DNA of 64,000 nucleotides from Temnopleurus reevesii. Its lineage: Eukaryota; Echinodermata; Echinoidea; Temnopleuroida; Temnopleuridae. The notes under the pieces are model-generated. The model was not told the origin of the DNA and ran no database searches. It worked only from the letters and a program-made list of their open reading frames with translations. Numbering within the stretch: position 1 is the stretch's first letter; each line of letters starts with the position of its first letter. Shown here piece after piece: positions 1 through 11,535 of this stretch. Made by a program: the position numbers and the translations under genes. Location: assembly GCA_036244855.1 (NCBI GenBank), contig BQKZ01000895.1, positions 17,634 to 81,633 of the forward strand, given 5' to 3'.

Positions 1-96
1 ATATAGTATGGCTCTGCAATATATATATATATTATATTTATGCAGAACAAGTTACAAGTATTGTCGTACAGACTGTTTCGCCCGAAGGTTCATCAG

Positions 97-136
<40 letters not shown>

Positions 137-589
137 TTCTTCTTCTTAATCAGTTACAAACGTTTACTTTTATTTGAGACAAAGGAACAATAATTTAGTT
201 TTTACCATAATTCTGATAATGAAAGACACGAAGTAATCGACTGTTGAATCATGATTACTCTGTTTTGGGGCATTCTTAAAATTTGTACTTCGCCCGGTAT
301 CAAACAAAGAAAAAAAATAGTCTGATATCATCATATATCAAACAAATAATGGACGCCGATGCTTTTGTGACAGTGAAAATATATCACGCGGTAAAATTTG
401 TACTGGACTTATCAATTTGGCTCCCAATTTGATCTCGTGGCTTTTGCACTATCAAGCATTCATTCTTTGAATAAAAAACACGCCACAGATAAAAAACCCC
501 TGCTTTTCATATTGCATCGTCAGCAAAATTGGAATCATAAATATTCATTTTTGACCACTATATTTCACCAGCTCATTTTGCAAAACTAT
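1..589. other. AT-rich non-coding with (TA)n at 99-132
   Basis: A pure (TA)n microsatellite at 99-132 is the only ordered feature. Short ORFs here are AT-rich with no domain signature. Nothing else is recognised. Confidence 0.6.
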
Positions 590-716
590 GGGACTGTAAC
601 ATAAAAGACATGCGATTAATCTTGCAATTAATTGCACCATTTGGTACACATTGTGACATAGAATTACGATAAATATTTATTGTAAGTTTAATTGCATCTT
701 TTATGTTACAGGCCCC
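590..716. mobile_element. MITE, family with TIR GGGGCCTGTAACATAAAAGA
   Basis: Inverted ends read CTGTAACATAAAAGA at the left and TCTTTTATGTTACAGG at the right, around an AT-rich core. Related copies lie at 1852-1975, 14226-14551 and 35161-35281. No coding sequence is present, so this is a non-autonomous DNA element whose superfamily is not assigned. Confidence 0.75.
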
Positions 717-1289
717 ATACTTTAAATTTTGAAATAGCTGTTTGAGTCCAGAGTATTGAGAGCATATGGATTAAACATTGATATAAATATAATAAATAGT
801 CAATTGTCTAAATACTTAATCGTTCATAACTTTCTTATTATAGGTATCCGGTTTTTCTCTTCTTTTTTTTCTTCGTCCGATTTTTATATCCTCCGGGAGA
901 ACAAAATTAAATGTTATATTTTGACAGACTCTCCTTTTAATTAAATGCTAAGCTATCAATTTGCAACGTTCATTTTTTAGCGAGGAGTAATTGTAAAAAA
1001 TTACAATCATCGGCTACCATGCTTGCACTGAAAAAGGAAAAGGCCAGCGTGAAGAATTAGCAGAAGTAAGATGAGGAGAAGATGAGGAGTGGGAGGAAAA
1101 TGCAAATTAACGTTAAATATAGCCCAGACAGACACTCACCCTACACCATTTGCAAAATTAAAACAAAATATTATAGCGCGCTCTATTTTTGGAAACAATC
1201 CAGCTGCTGTCATGGCTGTGATGGATCGTTTTCTGTCCGGAGGCGGAGAATTAGAATAAAGTAGGCCTCTCAAGATACCAAATAGGTGA
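717..1289. other. Non-coding, nothing recognised
   Basis: AT-rich sequence with pyrimidine runs near 855-880 and a purine-rich patch near 1030-1100. No gene or repeat family was recognised. Confidence 0.4.
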
Positions 1290-1403
1290 AAGTTTCGTGA
1301 TTTAGTGGTTAGGATTCTCGCCTTTAAACCACAGGGTCTTGGGTTCTATACTCCCACTCGAACTGTATGCATAAAAGCGAAATAAAAATCGCCTACTTCA
1401 ACG

Positions 1404-1460
<57 letters not shown>
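1290..1460 (+). mobile_element. tRNA-derived SINE with (CAA)n tail
   Basis: An A-box-like TTTAGTGGTTAGGATTC (from 1301) and a B-box-like GGGTTCTATACTCC (1341-1354) lie at the spacing seen in tRNA. A short unrelated body follows, then a (CAA)n tail at 1404-1460. The A-box resembles tRNA-Glu, but the arms do not pair well, so this is not a functional tRNA gene. Confidence 0.65.
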
Positions 1461-1851
1461 TATACCTGACTTGAAGAATCCACCTTACTGAAAGAAAACT
1501 TGAATAGATGATAATGATAAATAAATAAATTGTAAATAAACAACAGCGGCAACAACAATTAAAACAGCAGCAACAACAAGAACGACATCACTATCAACAA
1601 CTAAATGGTCCGCTTCAAGAGCCCTTTGCAGACACACCGTTTTTCCCCCTACAGCAATCAGCGGCCAAACAGTGTCCATTCTGTCCAATTTTGCATCCCC
1701 GACAAAAGTCCCGATTATGTGTGTGTTATTTCCATCTTCTTCTTTGCAATGGGGACGTGTCAGTCATTCATCCCTTGAAACGTTCATGCACCAATAGTGA
1801 AACTATGGTAGCCGGGGTAATAATACTGCATTTGTAGGACACTCATTAAGA

Positions 1852-1975
1852 GGCCTGTAACATAAAAGAGATACAATTGATCGAAAATTAATTGTTTCTC
1901 TATTGTACACGTTTTGTCATAGGCTGACGAATAAATTTATTATAAGTTTAATTGCATCTTTTATGTCACAGGCCC
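1852..1975. mobile_element. MITE, GGCCTGTAACATAAAAGA family, second copy
   Basis: The left end GGCCTGTAACATAAAAGA mirrors the right end TCTTTTATGTCACAGGCC. The right arm (AAGTTTAATTGCATCTTTTATG) matches the 590-716 copy nearly base for base over its last 20-odd bases. No coding sequence. Confidence 0.78.
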
Positions 1976-2736
1976 AAGAATTGTTACTATAGACGCTATA
2001 TGATACAATTTATCACTATTGCTATTTTCTTTATCTGATCTTATCCAAAGGTATATCTCCGTCCATACATTCCATAGCAAATTTTAATTTATTTCACGAT
2101 TTCTAGGGTTGTGTTTGGATGACGTTAAAATACTTTATTTGCGCACATTTACAAGATGTGTCCTCTGCAAATTTTTTCGCATGGGGATGATTTGCAATAG
2201 ACGCATACTTATGTGACCAAACCTCGGCAAGAGTGGAAAATTGTGCTTTTAAACAATTATCAACCAACATGACCAAGGGAACAAGCTATAATTATGGTCA
2301 AAAGCCAATGAAACACATAATTTTAAAAAAGATATATGGTCAAGAAGGAAATAATGATAGTTTCTTGCAAAATGATTTCAACGTTTCGTATATCTGTCAT
2401 GTTGCTTCCATATACAGTATATTTAAGTAATTAATTAATTTAAGTTGAGGTAAATTGAAAAATATATATACGTAATTTCACATATTTTATGATCTTTTGA
2501 TATATTTAGTAATGCTCTCATCCTGAATTTCTGTCAAAGCTTTGCATATCCCTAAGCAGAGAGATCAATTTCAAATGAAAGATATTAAATGGGCGCGATG
2601 ACAGTCTTGCTTATTATGGTGACTCACTAACGGCGAGCTGATGAGTTGCAGACGACACTGAAATCGAACCTTGCCTGTCATATTCGGTATCGTTTTAATC
2701 GTCCCGCGGTGAATACACAGTGTTAACAGTCAATGA
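1976..2736. other. Non-coding, nothing recognised
   Basis: AT-rich sequence with no convincing ORF, RNA or repeat family. It lies upstream of the GPCR exon and could hold regulatory DNA, but no specific site stands out. Confidence 0.4.
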
Positions 2737-3246
2737 TGTGTGTTTGTGTGTGTGTGTGTACCGGTCGCGGCCTGATGCCTTTTTCCCGCGCGTTTTCACT
2801 TGCTATTTAAATGTGTCTTAGCTCGTGGCGCTTTTGCGGCTGGGGCATCATCCCGCATCAAATGACGTTTAATCAGACGTGGAGAGATCTCAACCAATGG
2901 ATGCGTGTAATTTCATGTGCTCTTGGAAAGGAGAAAAAAGAGAGGATTATCTCATGAAGGCACGATTTTCACCACCTGTCTTTTGTTTGTCGACAGGCAT
3001 GAACGGATTTAAGTACTCGTTTTAATTGGCGAAGCAACACATCTTGACAGCTATGTGAATCATCTTGTAGTCTGGAGTGGTTTTTGGTTTTTCGCGCGTG
3101 GCAAACCCGGAGGTTAGGCTATAACCTGTTGATTTGTTTCTCTCACTTGGACGGGAACACACATCCGTCGTTCTGTTGTGACATCGCATTGATATTATTA
3201 AATCGTTCTTCCGATTTGATAAAACCCAAGACATGCCCAGGTGGTC
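2737..3246 (+). promoter_or_regulatory. Possible promoter/5' UTR region of the GPCR
   Basis: A (GT)n tract at 2737-2759 is followed by GC-rich sequence and a TATTTAAA box at 2804-2811, about 440 bp before the GPCR start codon. A CCCAG at 3236-3240 could be a splice acceptor, so the start codon may lie in exon 2 and the promoter may be further upstream. No transcription start can be fixed from sequence alone. Confidence 0.2.
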
Positions 3247-3760
3247 ATGGCCGTCAACTCCACCTGGTCACCGACAAACTTGGAATCTTCCCACCGCCCG
3301 ACATCGCACTCCGCCTCGTTCACCCCATCGATGACCGTATCACCCACCGCCATGGAAGAAGGCCGGTCCGGTGGCATGACGACGTCCGCCATCGTCGAGG
3401 TGACCGTGATGGCCGTCATCCTCGCCACCGCTCTCCTCGGCAACATCTGCCTCATCCTCATCATCATCACCGACGTCCGCCTCCGGACCGTCCACAACAA
3501 AATGGTCATCAACCTCGCCGCGTGTGGTCTCTTCACCGTGATCGCTAACGGACCCTTCATCATCTCAACCCTCGCTAAAGAGGATTGGATATACGGGGAT
3601 ATCTGGTGTCAGTTTAACGGCTTCACGACCTCCGTTTACGGGCTCGCTGTCGTGTTGACTCTTGCGATGATCTCGGTGAATCGTTATCAGATCATCGGGC
3701 CTGTTACGCCGAGGAGGATGCCGTGGATTACCGAGAAAAGGATACTCTTTGCCATCGCAG
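3247..3760 (+). CDS. First coding exon of a class A (rhodopsin-like) GPCR
   Basis: The exon encodes 171 residues plus one nucleotide of the next codon and ends at GCAG|GTAATT, a phase-1 splice donor. An in-frame stop lies at 3220-3222, and 3247 is the first in-frame ATG (context GTCATGG). Residues 1-48 form a Ser/Thr-rich extracellular N-terminus with one N-glycosylation sequon (N4) and no signal peptide. TM1 is about 49-75 with the GN pair (N66 = N1.50). TM2 is about 86-110. The extracellular-loop-1 motif W-x-x-G-x-x-x-C ends at C121, the TM3 disulfide cysteine. TM3 is about 122-145 and ends in NRY (145-147) instead of DRY. TM4 starts near 163. The usual TM2 aspartate (D2.50) is replaced by glycine (G94). 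The AMISVNRY segment and a Trp-containing second intracellular loop recall the Moody/Tre1/GPR84/melatonin-like group; this is a family-level guess. The ligand is unknown. TM5-TM7 must lie on later exons, which I did not find. The exon is markedly GC-richer than its flanks. Confidence 0.88.
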
Positions 3761-5930
3761 GTAATTCAATTTTCATCTCTTTGCAATTAGTATTAGGATA
3801 ATTGATTGCTGGTTACTTACGCGTTCTAATTTGTGGTCAAGTCATTATATAAACGTCATTTCAGGGTCATTCCTACTCCGGAATAATTATCATTACTACT
3901 TATCAGTAATTGATGATTACGATAATTGTTATCGTAACCATCAATATTCATTACCATCGTCATAACCACCACTATTATTATATTTCTCCATTACTCTTTT
4001 TTTTATTGTATTGTCCTGTGTACATACAGTATTGTTGTCAGTTAATCACACTTCGTCACTCTTCGTCACCCTTCGTCACATAAAGAAGAGTGATACTCAG
4101 CAATATCAAATTCAAAAGTTTTAGCTATTACTTTATACACTCTTAAACTCAGAATGTTAATCTAACACCAAGTTGGTCACTTCATTCCGCAACCAAAAAT
4201 GTTTAAAAACAACAACAGCAAAGATTGATTCTAATCTAACGTCGAAGTTTACCTAAAAATGTTTGTCTAACACGGAAATATTTTTTTGTGGAGATTGGAT
4301 TTAATATTGCGTTCAAATACACGTAACGTCCAAAACAATGGTCGACGAACCATCTGTATTCAGTATCCCGTAATTCCTACGCTATGAAAATTAATAAAAA
4401 TCCAAATGTACTCTTAATGAATACGGGAGCTAACCAGATAGTTAGTAAACATTATTTGAATATGCTTTTTATTGGACACTTCCCCGGATTTTTTTTTAGA
4501 CCATTTTATTCATTGATTGTATTGTACCAACACTTATTGGCGTTACACAATATAATTACCGCAGTCGTATGAATTCAAAACCACGTTTTTATAGTGTAGC
4601 CTAATTAACCTTTTGCTCTTAGAGCAGCCCCGTGTCTTCAATCTGTCTATTTCCAAATGTTGTTGATTCTTACGTCCCAATTCTATCTCATCCTCAGAAG
4701 AAAAATACCCCCATTACGGTTGGCCTTTTAGCTAATTAGTTCGAGGATGTACTCAGCATTATCGTGGATACTTAGGATAATATCAATCACCATGGTATTC
4801 ATCTGAGTACAGGCCTATTGAGTAATTATATATACACGGCGAAAAAAACCAAGTGTATTGATTAAGCACCCTACTCGGAATATATAGTTGCTTACAGTTG
4901 AGGGAAAAAAAGAAATAAAGACACAAAAAAAAACGGTGCTTGATTAAACCGGTGAAACTGGTGATGCGCGTCGTGAAATTCTACAAAATGAGATGCACGC
5001 TGAGACACAAAAGTTTTTTTCATTCAGTTGGATGTTATTCTAATATGGACAGTTGTGTAGATTTGATGCAGTGGTCTTAAATTCATTTGGTGCCGTATCA
5101 TGTAGATAACTTCACTAATGAATGCCAAGGTGTTAATTGAACACCGACTGCATGTTCATAATGGGCGACATAAAACGTTTGTCGAGATCACCAGCAAGGA
5201 ATTTAATTGTTTTCAATGATGTCAAAATTTAATCTATCCCGGTGTTAAAACAATATGTTTTATTCCGTTTCAGTGTATATTTATTCCTTACTGGTGTCGT
5301 TTAAACACTTTTCTGGTGTTGAACTTATGAGCACCGAGTCGATATGAAATTAACACCCTAGTTTTTCCTGCTTAGATAGTGTTAAATTAAAATGCATAGT
5401 GTTATTAATGTTAGTTTCAACACCATGTCGGTGCCAATATACAGGACAACACCAGTTGAATATAACACCACTTTCTGATACGGTACACCGTGAACACTAT
5501 AGTCAATTCTTTGCGAGGATGTAATGAGATTGCTACATAAGAGAGCATGCGATGTCTCGATTTGAAAGAAGAGATTCGAAATTTAATTGGAATTTTGGAT
5601 GGAAATGGATCTATTGTTCGTGTCTATGGAGACAGGCCATGACTAACAGAGAATGGAGAAGAAACACAATATTAGCTGATCGCAGTAAGAATCACGAATG
5701 AGCATGAAACATAATAATAGTTTTCTTTCCCTTCAAACGACAACGTGATGTTGAAACATAATCGAAAACCGCGGAAACGTATTTCCGAAATGTTCAAACT
5801 TTCGTCGCACTCGCTTTTCTCTCCCTCCCAAATTTTAATGAAAATTGCGCGTGCTTTATTCTCCTTCCCAATGTTGAAAAGCATGCATGCGTTTTTACTT
5901 CCCCCAACCGCTGAAGCATCCTTGGCGAGC
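3761..5930 (+). other. Probable GPCR intron sequence; GTGTTAA/AACACC-rich
   Basis: If the donor at 3761 is used, this is the start of the intron. I see no TM4-TM7 coding here. Between about 4140 and 5490 the motifs GTGTTAA, AACACC and GGTGTT recur on both strands, and a GCCGTATCA at 5091 faces TGATACGGTAC near 5476. This suggests one or more decayed foldback elements. A similar AACACC/GGTGTT-rich patch lies at 36020-36235. There is a small tandem of CTTCGTCAC near 4050-4080. Confidence 0.4.
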
Positions 5931-6211
5931 TTGTGACGCAACCGCTGTGACGCACCTTTGCGTCAATGCGGTTGCGTGTTGTGAAATTCTACGAGCAGTA
6001 TCTATGATTTTTATATTATGTTGTAAATGATTGAATTGAATTGAATTGAACGTGAATGCGAGTTTCCTGGTGTTGACCTTTGAACTTCAAAGGTTAACCT
6101 TCAGACCTTTGTACAAGACGTCACACGACGTGTCTGTAAGTCAGATACGTCAGATAACTGTAGCGTCACGCGGTGATCTTTATACTGTAATATGTTGCTT
6201 ATTTGCATGAA

Positions 6212-6213
<2 letters not shown>

Positions 6214-6245
<32 letters not shown>
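6214..6245. repeat. Poly(T) tract, 32 bp
   Basis: An uninterrupted T homopolymer. It could be a minus-strand retroelement tail, but no body is recognisable beside it. Confidence 0.9.
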
Positions 6246-6248
<3 letters not shown>

Positions 6249-6739
6249 GGTTGTATAGGAAAAAAGTGCAATTAATTGAGCTATCATTCAATATTGTCGG
6301 CGGGTGAATGCATCAAAGGCTACATGAATTGCTGACGCACTGCGTATGTTGAAATCGTAAATAAACTAATGGTTGTGAATGTTTCGTGATATGTTCGACG
6401 GAAATGTCCTTTTGCAATGACACATCTCTTAGTACCATTAATGCGTCAAAAACTGCACAAGCCGCTCCCTGACGCATACACTGCATACATTCAAATAGAC
6501 CAGAGATCTCATGCGGTTTTTACTACAGTCGAAACTAATTGACTTAACAGGGTACTTTTGCATAAAGTCTTTGAAACGCACACTTGATTGGTTTAAAAAT
6601 GGAGTTGTATTTAATTTTTGACTTGCATTTGAATGCACCATTTTCATGCAAGAGCTTCTGCCCAGTTGTGACACTTGGCTCATAATTACGTGTTAAACAT
6701 TGTTTTAGACGCAACAAACCGCGAGCGCATACGAACGTC

Positions 6740-7575
6740 AAACAATATGACGCATTTCGTGTATCATCCAGCGAACAGAAGAAACTCCTACTGCATTGTG
6801 AATAGGTCTATATGAATCGGCTGTAAGGCAACTCCCAAACCCCAATATTATTTGTTAAAGCATCGTTGTCATGCCTTAAACACTGCAACCTCACAAATTA
6901 ACGCATCCTTACGTCAATAAGGACGCATCGTGTGTTCTATATATCAGCTGGCAGAAGAAATGAAGTATAATTTATGTGAACGCGTTTAAATTAATCTGCT
7001 AAGGCCCAGTTCACACAGAAGCCCCGAACGAACACGATTCAATACGACTCCTTGTGCAGTGAACAGTTAACTGCCCCTGAAGAAAGAGTCGTGTTGAATC
7101 TTGTTCAGTCGGGGCTTAAATAACTCAATGTTACTTTGATGAGATTAATTGTGCAGTATCGATCACTAACACACCCCTCCGTCAAACAAAAAAAAAAAAT
7201 GACGCATTGCGCGTAATAGCAAGCAGATAGAAAAAAAATGAAGTGTATTTCATTCGTAGTGTGTCATGCGTCAAACACTGCGCCTTGAAAGAGTAACGCA
7301 TCATTGGGTCAATAATAATGCATTGTGAGTAATATCTCTTTAGCGGACAGAAGAAATGAATGACATTTGTACTGTAGTATGAACGGGTCTATATGAATCA
7401 GCGATACCACAATGTCACTTTGGTATGACAACGAGTTGCCATTGGCGCGTTAAACTATCGACCACTAACGCACCCCTGCGTCAAACAAACGTGACAAATG
7501 ACGCATTGTGTGTAATACCAATCGGATAGGGAGTATATCTATAATGTAGTGTGAACGGGACTATGAATCAGCTAT
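6740..7575. repeat. Degenerate ~180-bp tandem array (about five units)
   Basis: Units begin near 6748, 6922, 7201, 7318 and 7501, each with an ACGCATTG-like start, then a CAGAAGAAATGAAG-like segment, GAACGGGTCTATATGAATC and a TAACGCACCCCTGCGTCAAAC-like end. Full units are about 174 and 183 bp. The second is lengthened by a MITE at 7001-7118 and the third is truncated (117 bp). Looser ACGCA-rich sequence extends back to about 5930. A SINE starts shortly after the array. Confidence 0.72.
7001..7118. mobile_element. MITE, AAGCCCCGGTCACA family, inside tandem array
   Basis: The termini are AAGGCCCAGTTCACA and GTCGGGGCTT. The internal arms GATTCAATACGACTC and GAGTCGTGTTGAATC are complementary. 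Related copies are at 12661-12790 and 17041-17172. Its removal restores the expected length of its host tandem unit, so it inserted after the array formed. Confidence 0.75.
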
Positions 7576-7754
7576 GGGGGAACCCCTGCTAACCCATGGG
7601 ATTTCAACACACCTGTGTCGTGACGCGATAAGGTGCGCATTAATGAGAAATCCCTTGGACTTCATTCCCAGTCACACTTTACAACCAACTTATATGAAGT
7701 TTTTATATCTGCTACCTGAGCTCAGATATATGCAGGAGAGACTTTGTGTTGTGG

Positions 7755-7895
7755 CGTGCGCCTCTAATCAAGCTGTTTGGGACAGTCACAAATTGACTTG
7801 GGTTGGTTCCTGCGCTGTGGGTATGATCCCTGGTCGTGTCTTTCGGATGGTGACGTTAAAGGTCGGTCCTTATTTCTCCCCTCTTCTCCTGGCGT
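7755..7895 (+). mobile_element. tRNA-derived SINE, family B
   Basis: The sequence matches, base for base over long stretches, the reverse complement of 25690-25840. Shared blocks include GGGACAGTCA, GGTTCCTGCGCTG, a B-box-like segment and TTTCGGATGGTGACGTTAAA. The 107-codon ORF overlapping it (7574-7897) is therefore a repeat shadow, not a gene. Confidence 0.72.
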
Positions 7896-7899
7896 AAAT

Positions 7900-8559
7900 A
7901 TTCAAATATGAATGAAACACGCAGTAGAACCCTATTTCTCTCTCTGATTCACGCTAACATGTGCATAAGACGAGCGTAAGCTAAACGAATTTAACATCCA
8001 GTCAAGCGTCTCCCAAGTGCCTTTATGCCCACATCGTGTGTACTTTAAATTCCACATAATACTGTACATATGTTGGCTACCATGATGGTTATTTGATATC
8101 AAATGTGTGATTGGACTTTTAGCCTCCACCTATATTCCTAACATAGTAATCATGACGGATTTCTTGTATTTCCAATGCACTGAAATTCAAAGCCAGTTTC
8201 AAGATATGTGTTCTAAATATCAGGAGAGATTTAATTATCTGATTAAATCAAAGAAAACTGTTTGGATGCTCAAGAGTGACCTTTTTGGGAATGAATTGCG
8301 TCGGTCGGTCTTAAACAGTTGTTTAAAAATTATTTCATAAATCATTTGAACAGATTTCATGCAAAAAATTAAGATGGAGTTAAAAGCCCTAAAATGGCTG
8401 AAAATGACTTTTTAAAGATTGTCCACATGTTTATTTATAATTTGACTGAAAACGACTTTTTCATGTCATATCTTTCATGTTTTTTTTTTATAATTTCATT
8501 GTGTTATTTTTAACAATTTGAATGAAAAACAAATAAATCAGATCGGGCCATTTTCAGAA
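7900..8559. other. Non-coding, nothing recognised
   Basis: AT-rich sequence with several short A/T runs. No gene or repeat family identified. Confidence 0.35.
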
Positions 8560-8625
8560 GGTCTGTCGGTTAAGGGCATCCGAATAATTTTCTTTTTGCC
8601 GTATGAGCAAAGAGAACATCCCCTT
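8560..8625. repeat. Dispersed repeat, copy 1
   Basis: The block containing GTCGGTTAAGGGCATCC and the flanking TTTTC..AGAAG and TTTTCTTTTT segments recurs at 18320-18400. It is probably part of a longer AT-rich interspersed element whose ends I cannot define. Confidence 0.55.
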
Positions 8626-8939
8626 GGTTTTAAGCTCCACTGCGATCTCTGAGTCGAAAAAGAAATTACGGGTATTCGTTCCTGGTCATAATGGATCATG
8701 GGGTTCTGCGTTGAAAACTTTTTAGGAAATGTGTCAGGATAGATGTAGATGGTAGATTAAAGATGGCAAGAAAATAAAGCTTTTAAAAACTTTGAGGATC
8801 TGATCATCTGACAAGAATTCTTAGGGATTGTAATGCTTCCCATTCGATAAAGCATTTTCCGAAATAATAGGAAGTGCTCTTGAGCTTAGAGCGTAGGTGA
8901 GTTTTATGAACTGATTGGAGATATATTCCATGTGTGTAT

Positions 8940-9587
8940 GGTGCTGTCACATTAATTCGCGCATCATATTAATTCGTACATCTTATGAATCTCTACAAAA
9001 TCGATGAAATATTGCAAATCTGACATCACCATCGTAAAGAGCGTTGTTTATTTGCCTAAATTGGAAATTTTCTTAGCAAAAGGACCCAAAACAATGAAAA
9101 TATTGCCAAAAGATCGGCAGATTTGCTTGCATTTGCAGAAAAACACGGGTCTCGCGACACTGAAGTGAATCCTTCCAATTTTCAGACAGAAATCATCAAA
9201 TTTGTAAGTAAGCAGACATACCATTCGATTCCTTGATATTTTGTGGTCAAGCTACTGTAAATTTTGCATCTTAGATGGAAGCAATTTTATGGTAAATCTT
9301 GTTCAAAACGGGGCCTACGAATTTATGTGACACAATTTGTTGACAATTTTCGCCATTTTCCAGCCTGGAGCGATGCGATCGTTTCGTCAATCGAATTTTG
9401 ATATCGCGATATCTCCGTGATTCTTTCGTGGATTAATTTTATTTTGGGAAATATTTGAAGCCTGAAATATCTAGTTTCATTTCGTGCCAAGATTTAAAAA
9501 AAATAATTTTGTATTTTAGGAGATATACTGTGCTAAGTACCACGATCCAAAAATGCTCTAGAAAAAGGATACGAATTAATGTAACCC
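8940..9587. mobile_element. Possible 650-bp DNA element with ACATTAATTCG ends
   Basis: The left end GTCACATTAATTCGCGCATC is mirrored by the right end GGATACGAATTAATGTAACC. A related segment, CTACGAATTTATGTGACAC, lies inside at about 9318. No transposase coding is visible. The arms are short (about 20 bp) and imperfect, so this call is tentative. Confidence 0.4.
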
Positions 9588-9757
9588 CATCATACATGAT
9601 GATGGCTGTTTCATTATCCGTTAATGCTCTTGGCTTTTCGATATGATATAATAATGATAACATAGTGCATATATAGCACATGTCACTGCCATTGCGTCTC
9701 TATGCGTTTAACTATAATCAGTGTAGTATTAGTACCCTAACATGCCCAACTTTAGCA

Positions 9758-9880
9758 CTAGCAGCCATGAGGCGGTCATGCATTTCAAGGAACATTAATT
9801 CCTGCCAGGTACCTATTCACCTTACCTGGGTTGAGTGCAGTACAATGAGGATATATTTCTTGCTGAAGCAATTAAACGTC
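9758..9880 (-). mobile_element. SINE family A fragment
   Basis: Carries the family A body: a CTTGAAATGC-like segment, AATTCCTGCCAGGTACC, CCTGGGTTGAGTGCAG and TTTCTTGCTGAAG, in the same orientation as the full copy at 16115-16385. The tRNA head and 3' end are missing. Confidence 0.65.
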
Positions 9881-10027
9881 ATGTGGGAGTAGAATCACTG
9901 ACCCTTGTAAGGCGAGGATGAGAAGTGTTTTTCAGAAACGCATCTTGTGTCATCAATAGCAACGGCAACAATTAGTGATCGCAAAAGTCACGCATACTTT
10001 ATTTCCATTCTTTTTTAAATTTAGTTA

Positions 10028-10110
10028 TTTTCAACAGAACCCCCATTCTAATAATGTTCATTAGTTCACGTGTACAAATCGATCAATAAAACAAGACATT
10101 ACGTGTGTCA
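10028..10110. repeat. Direct repeat flanking microsatellites, left copy
   Basis: Shares CTAATAATG, GAGTTCA/TAGTTCA and GTGTACAAATCGATCAATA with 10911-10982. The two copies bracket the compound (CTA)n/(CAA)n microsatellite region. Confidence 0.6.
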
Positions 10111-10299
10111 TGGATGTTAGTGTTCTCTTTCATTAAAGCTGCTATGGCTACTACTACTCCTACTGCTATTTCTACTTTTTATTCATATACTATTGTTATT
10201 TCTACTTCAAAAAGGTACTCCTAGTGTAGTGTTGTATTAGTTTTCAACCTTAAAGGCGCAAAATTGTACCCCTTCTTAGCGTGTATACTACCACTTCTA

Positions 10300-10305
10300 C
10301 TACTG

Positions 10306-10355
<50 letters not shown>
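10300..10355. repeat. (CTA)n microsatellite
   Basis: About 18 CTA units ending in CTTTTATTATTG. Confidence 0.92.
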
Positions 10356-10356
<1 letters not shown>

Positions 10357-10502
10357 TTATTATTGTCATCATTATTATTCATTCGGCAAATTCAAAATAA
10401 AACAATACAGTGCAAGTAAAAGATACAGTACACAGAAATTAGGCAAAAGAATAAATGATTAATACCTGCAGTTCGTTTGAGAGGGCTGCCGGGGCTAGTA
10501 CT

Positions 10503-10504
10503 CC

Positions 10505-10601
<97 letters not shown>

Positions 10602-10618
10602 ACTACTACTACTACTAA

Positions 10619-10657
<39 letters not shown>

Positions 10658-10669
10658 TACTACTATAGT

Positions 10670-10726
<57 letters not shown>

Positions 10727-10734
10727 TACTACAA
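10503..10734. repeat. Compound (CAA)n-(CTA)n microsatellite
   Basis: (CAA)n at 10503-10599 runs into (ACT)n at 10601-10734 with only minor interruptions. The poly-Thr, poly-Tyr, poly-Val and poly-Cys ORFs on both strands are artefacts of the repeat. Confidence 0.95.
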
Positions 10735-10910
10735 GAAATACTGTGACAAATACTGTACTTCTTATTTCCATGCACATACTTTCACTTCTATTATCGTTAT
10801 TGTTACTTCAACAGATAACCTAATCCCTACATACCAATCCTCCTTATTTCGTCTTCAACAACAACGAAAGCGATTATCATACTTGTATTTCATGTTACCC
10901 ATTTAACCAT

Positions 10911-10982
10911 TTTCGAAAGAGCCCCCTTTCTAATAATGATCATGAGTTCATGTGTACAAATCGATCAATACAAAAGGACACA
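10911..10982. repeat. Direct repeat flanking microsatellites, right copy
   Basis: Second copy of the 10028-10110 sequence. The shared core GTGTACAAATCGATCAATA is identical. Confidence 0.6.
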
Positions 10983-11375
10983 GCCACTGCTCTGCGGATA
11001 TCAAGATGCTCTTTCACGAGACACGATTCCAAAAACGTTACCATGGCAACGCCTGTGTTTTATATCTAGTAATATCGATGTAGTCAGCTATAGTAGGGGC
11101 CCTTTAATCATGAAATTTTAATCGATGTGAAAAAGATAGAAAATTGCAATTAATTGTCTTCAAGTGGTGTCAATGCTTTGCATGCACACATTGGAAAATA
11201 TGGTGGCTCTTATAGAGGAGTATATAGCTGATACACTATTTAGTCGACAAATTGATCTCTATTTGTCGACTATTGTAAAACCCTATAATGATTTCAAAAT
11301 CCTTGAAACGAATTGACGTTCTATTCTATACTGCTGTAAACCTTTCCAACTTTTCTTTCTCATTTGATTTGTATA

Positions 11376-11535
11376 TTTATTTATTTATTTATTTATTTGA
11401 ACATATTTCAACAGGATAAAAACAAGATCAGCAAAAGCTGTTTTACATCAAGGTCCTGATCAAGGCAACAATGAAGAAATACATGATACAACATAACATA
11501 GAATACAATTTATAATAAGTACAATTAAAATGCCG
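11376..11535 (-). mobile_element. LINE 3' end, minus strand
   Basis: Read on the minus strand, a CCTTGATCAGGACCTTGATG segment and CTTGTTTTTATCCTGTTG are followed by a (AAAT)n tail (plus strand 11376-11400). This arrangement is typical of a 5'-truncated non-LTR retrotransposon 3' end. No reverse transcriptase coding is present. Confidence 0.55.

Noticed and set aside
7574..7897. 107-codon plus-strand ORF
   Set aside because: Its 3' half is a family B SINE matching 25690-25840; the rest has no domain.
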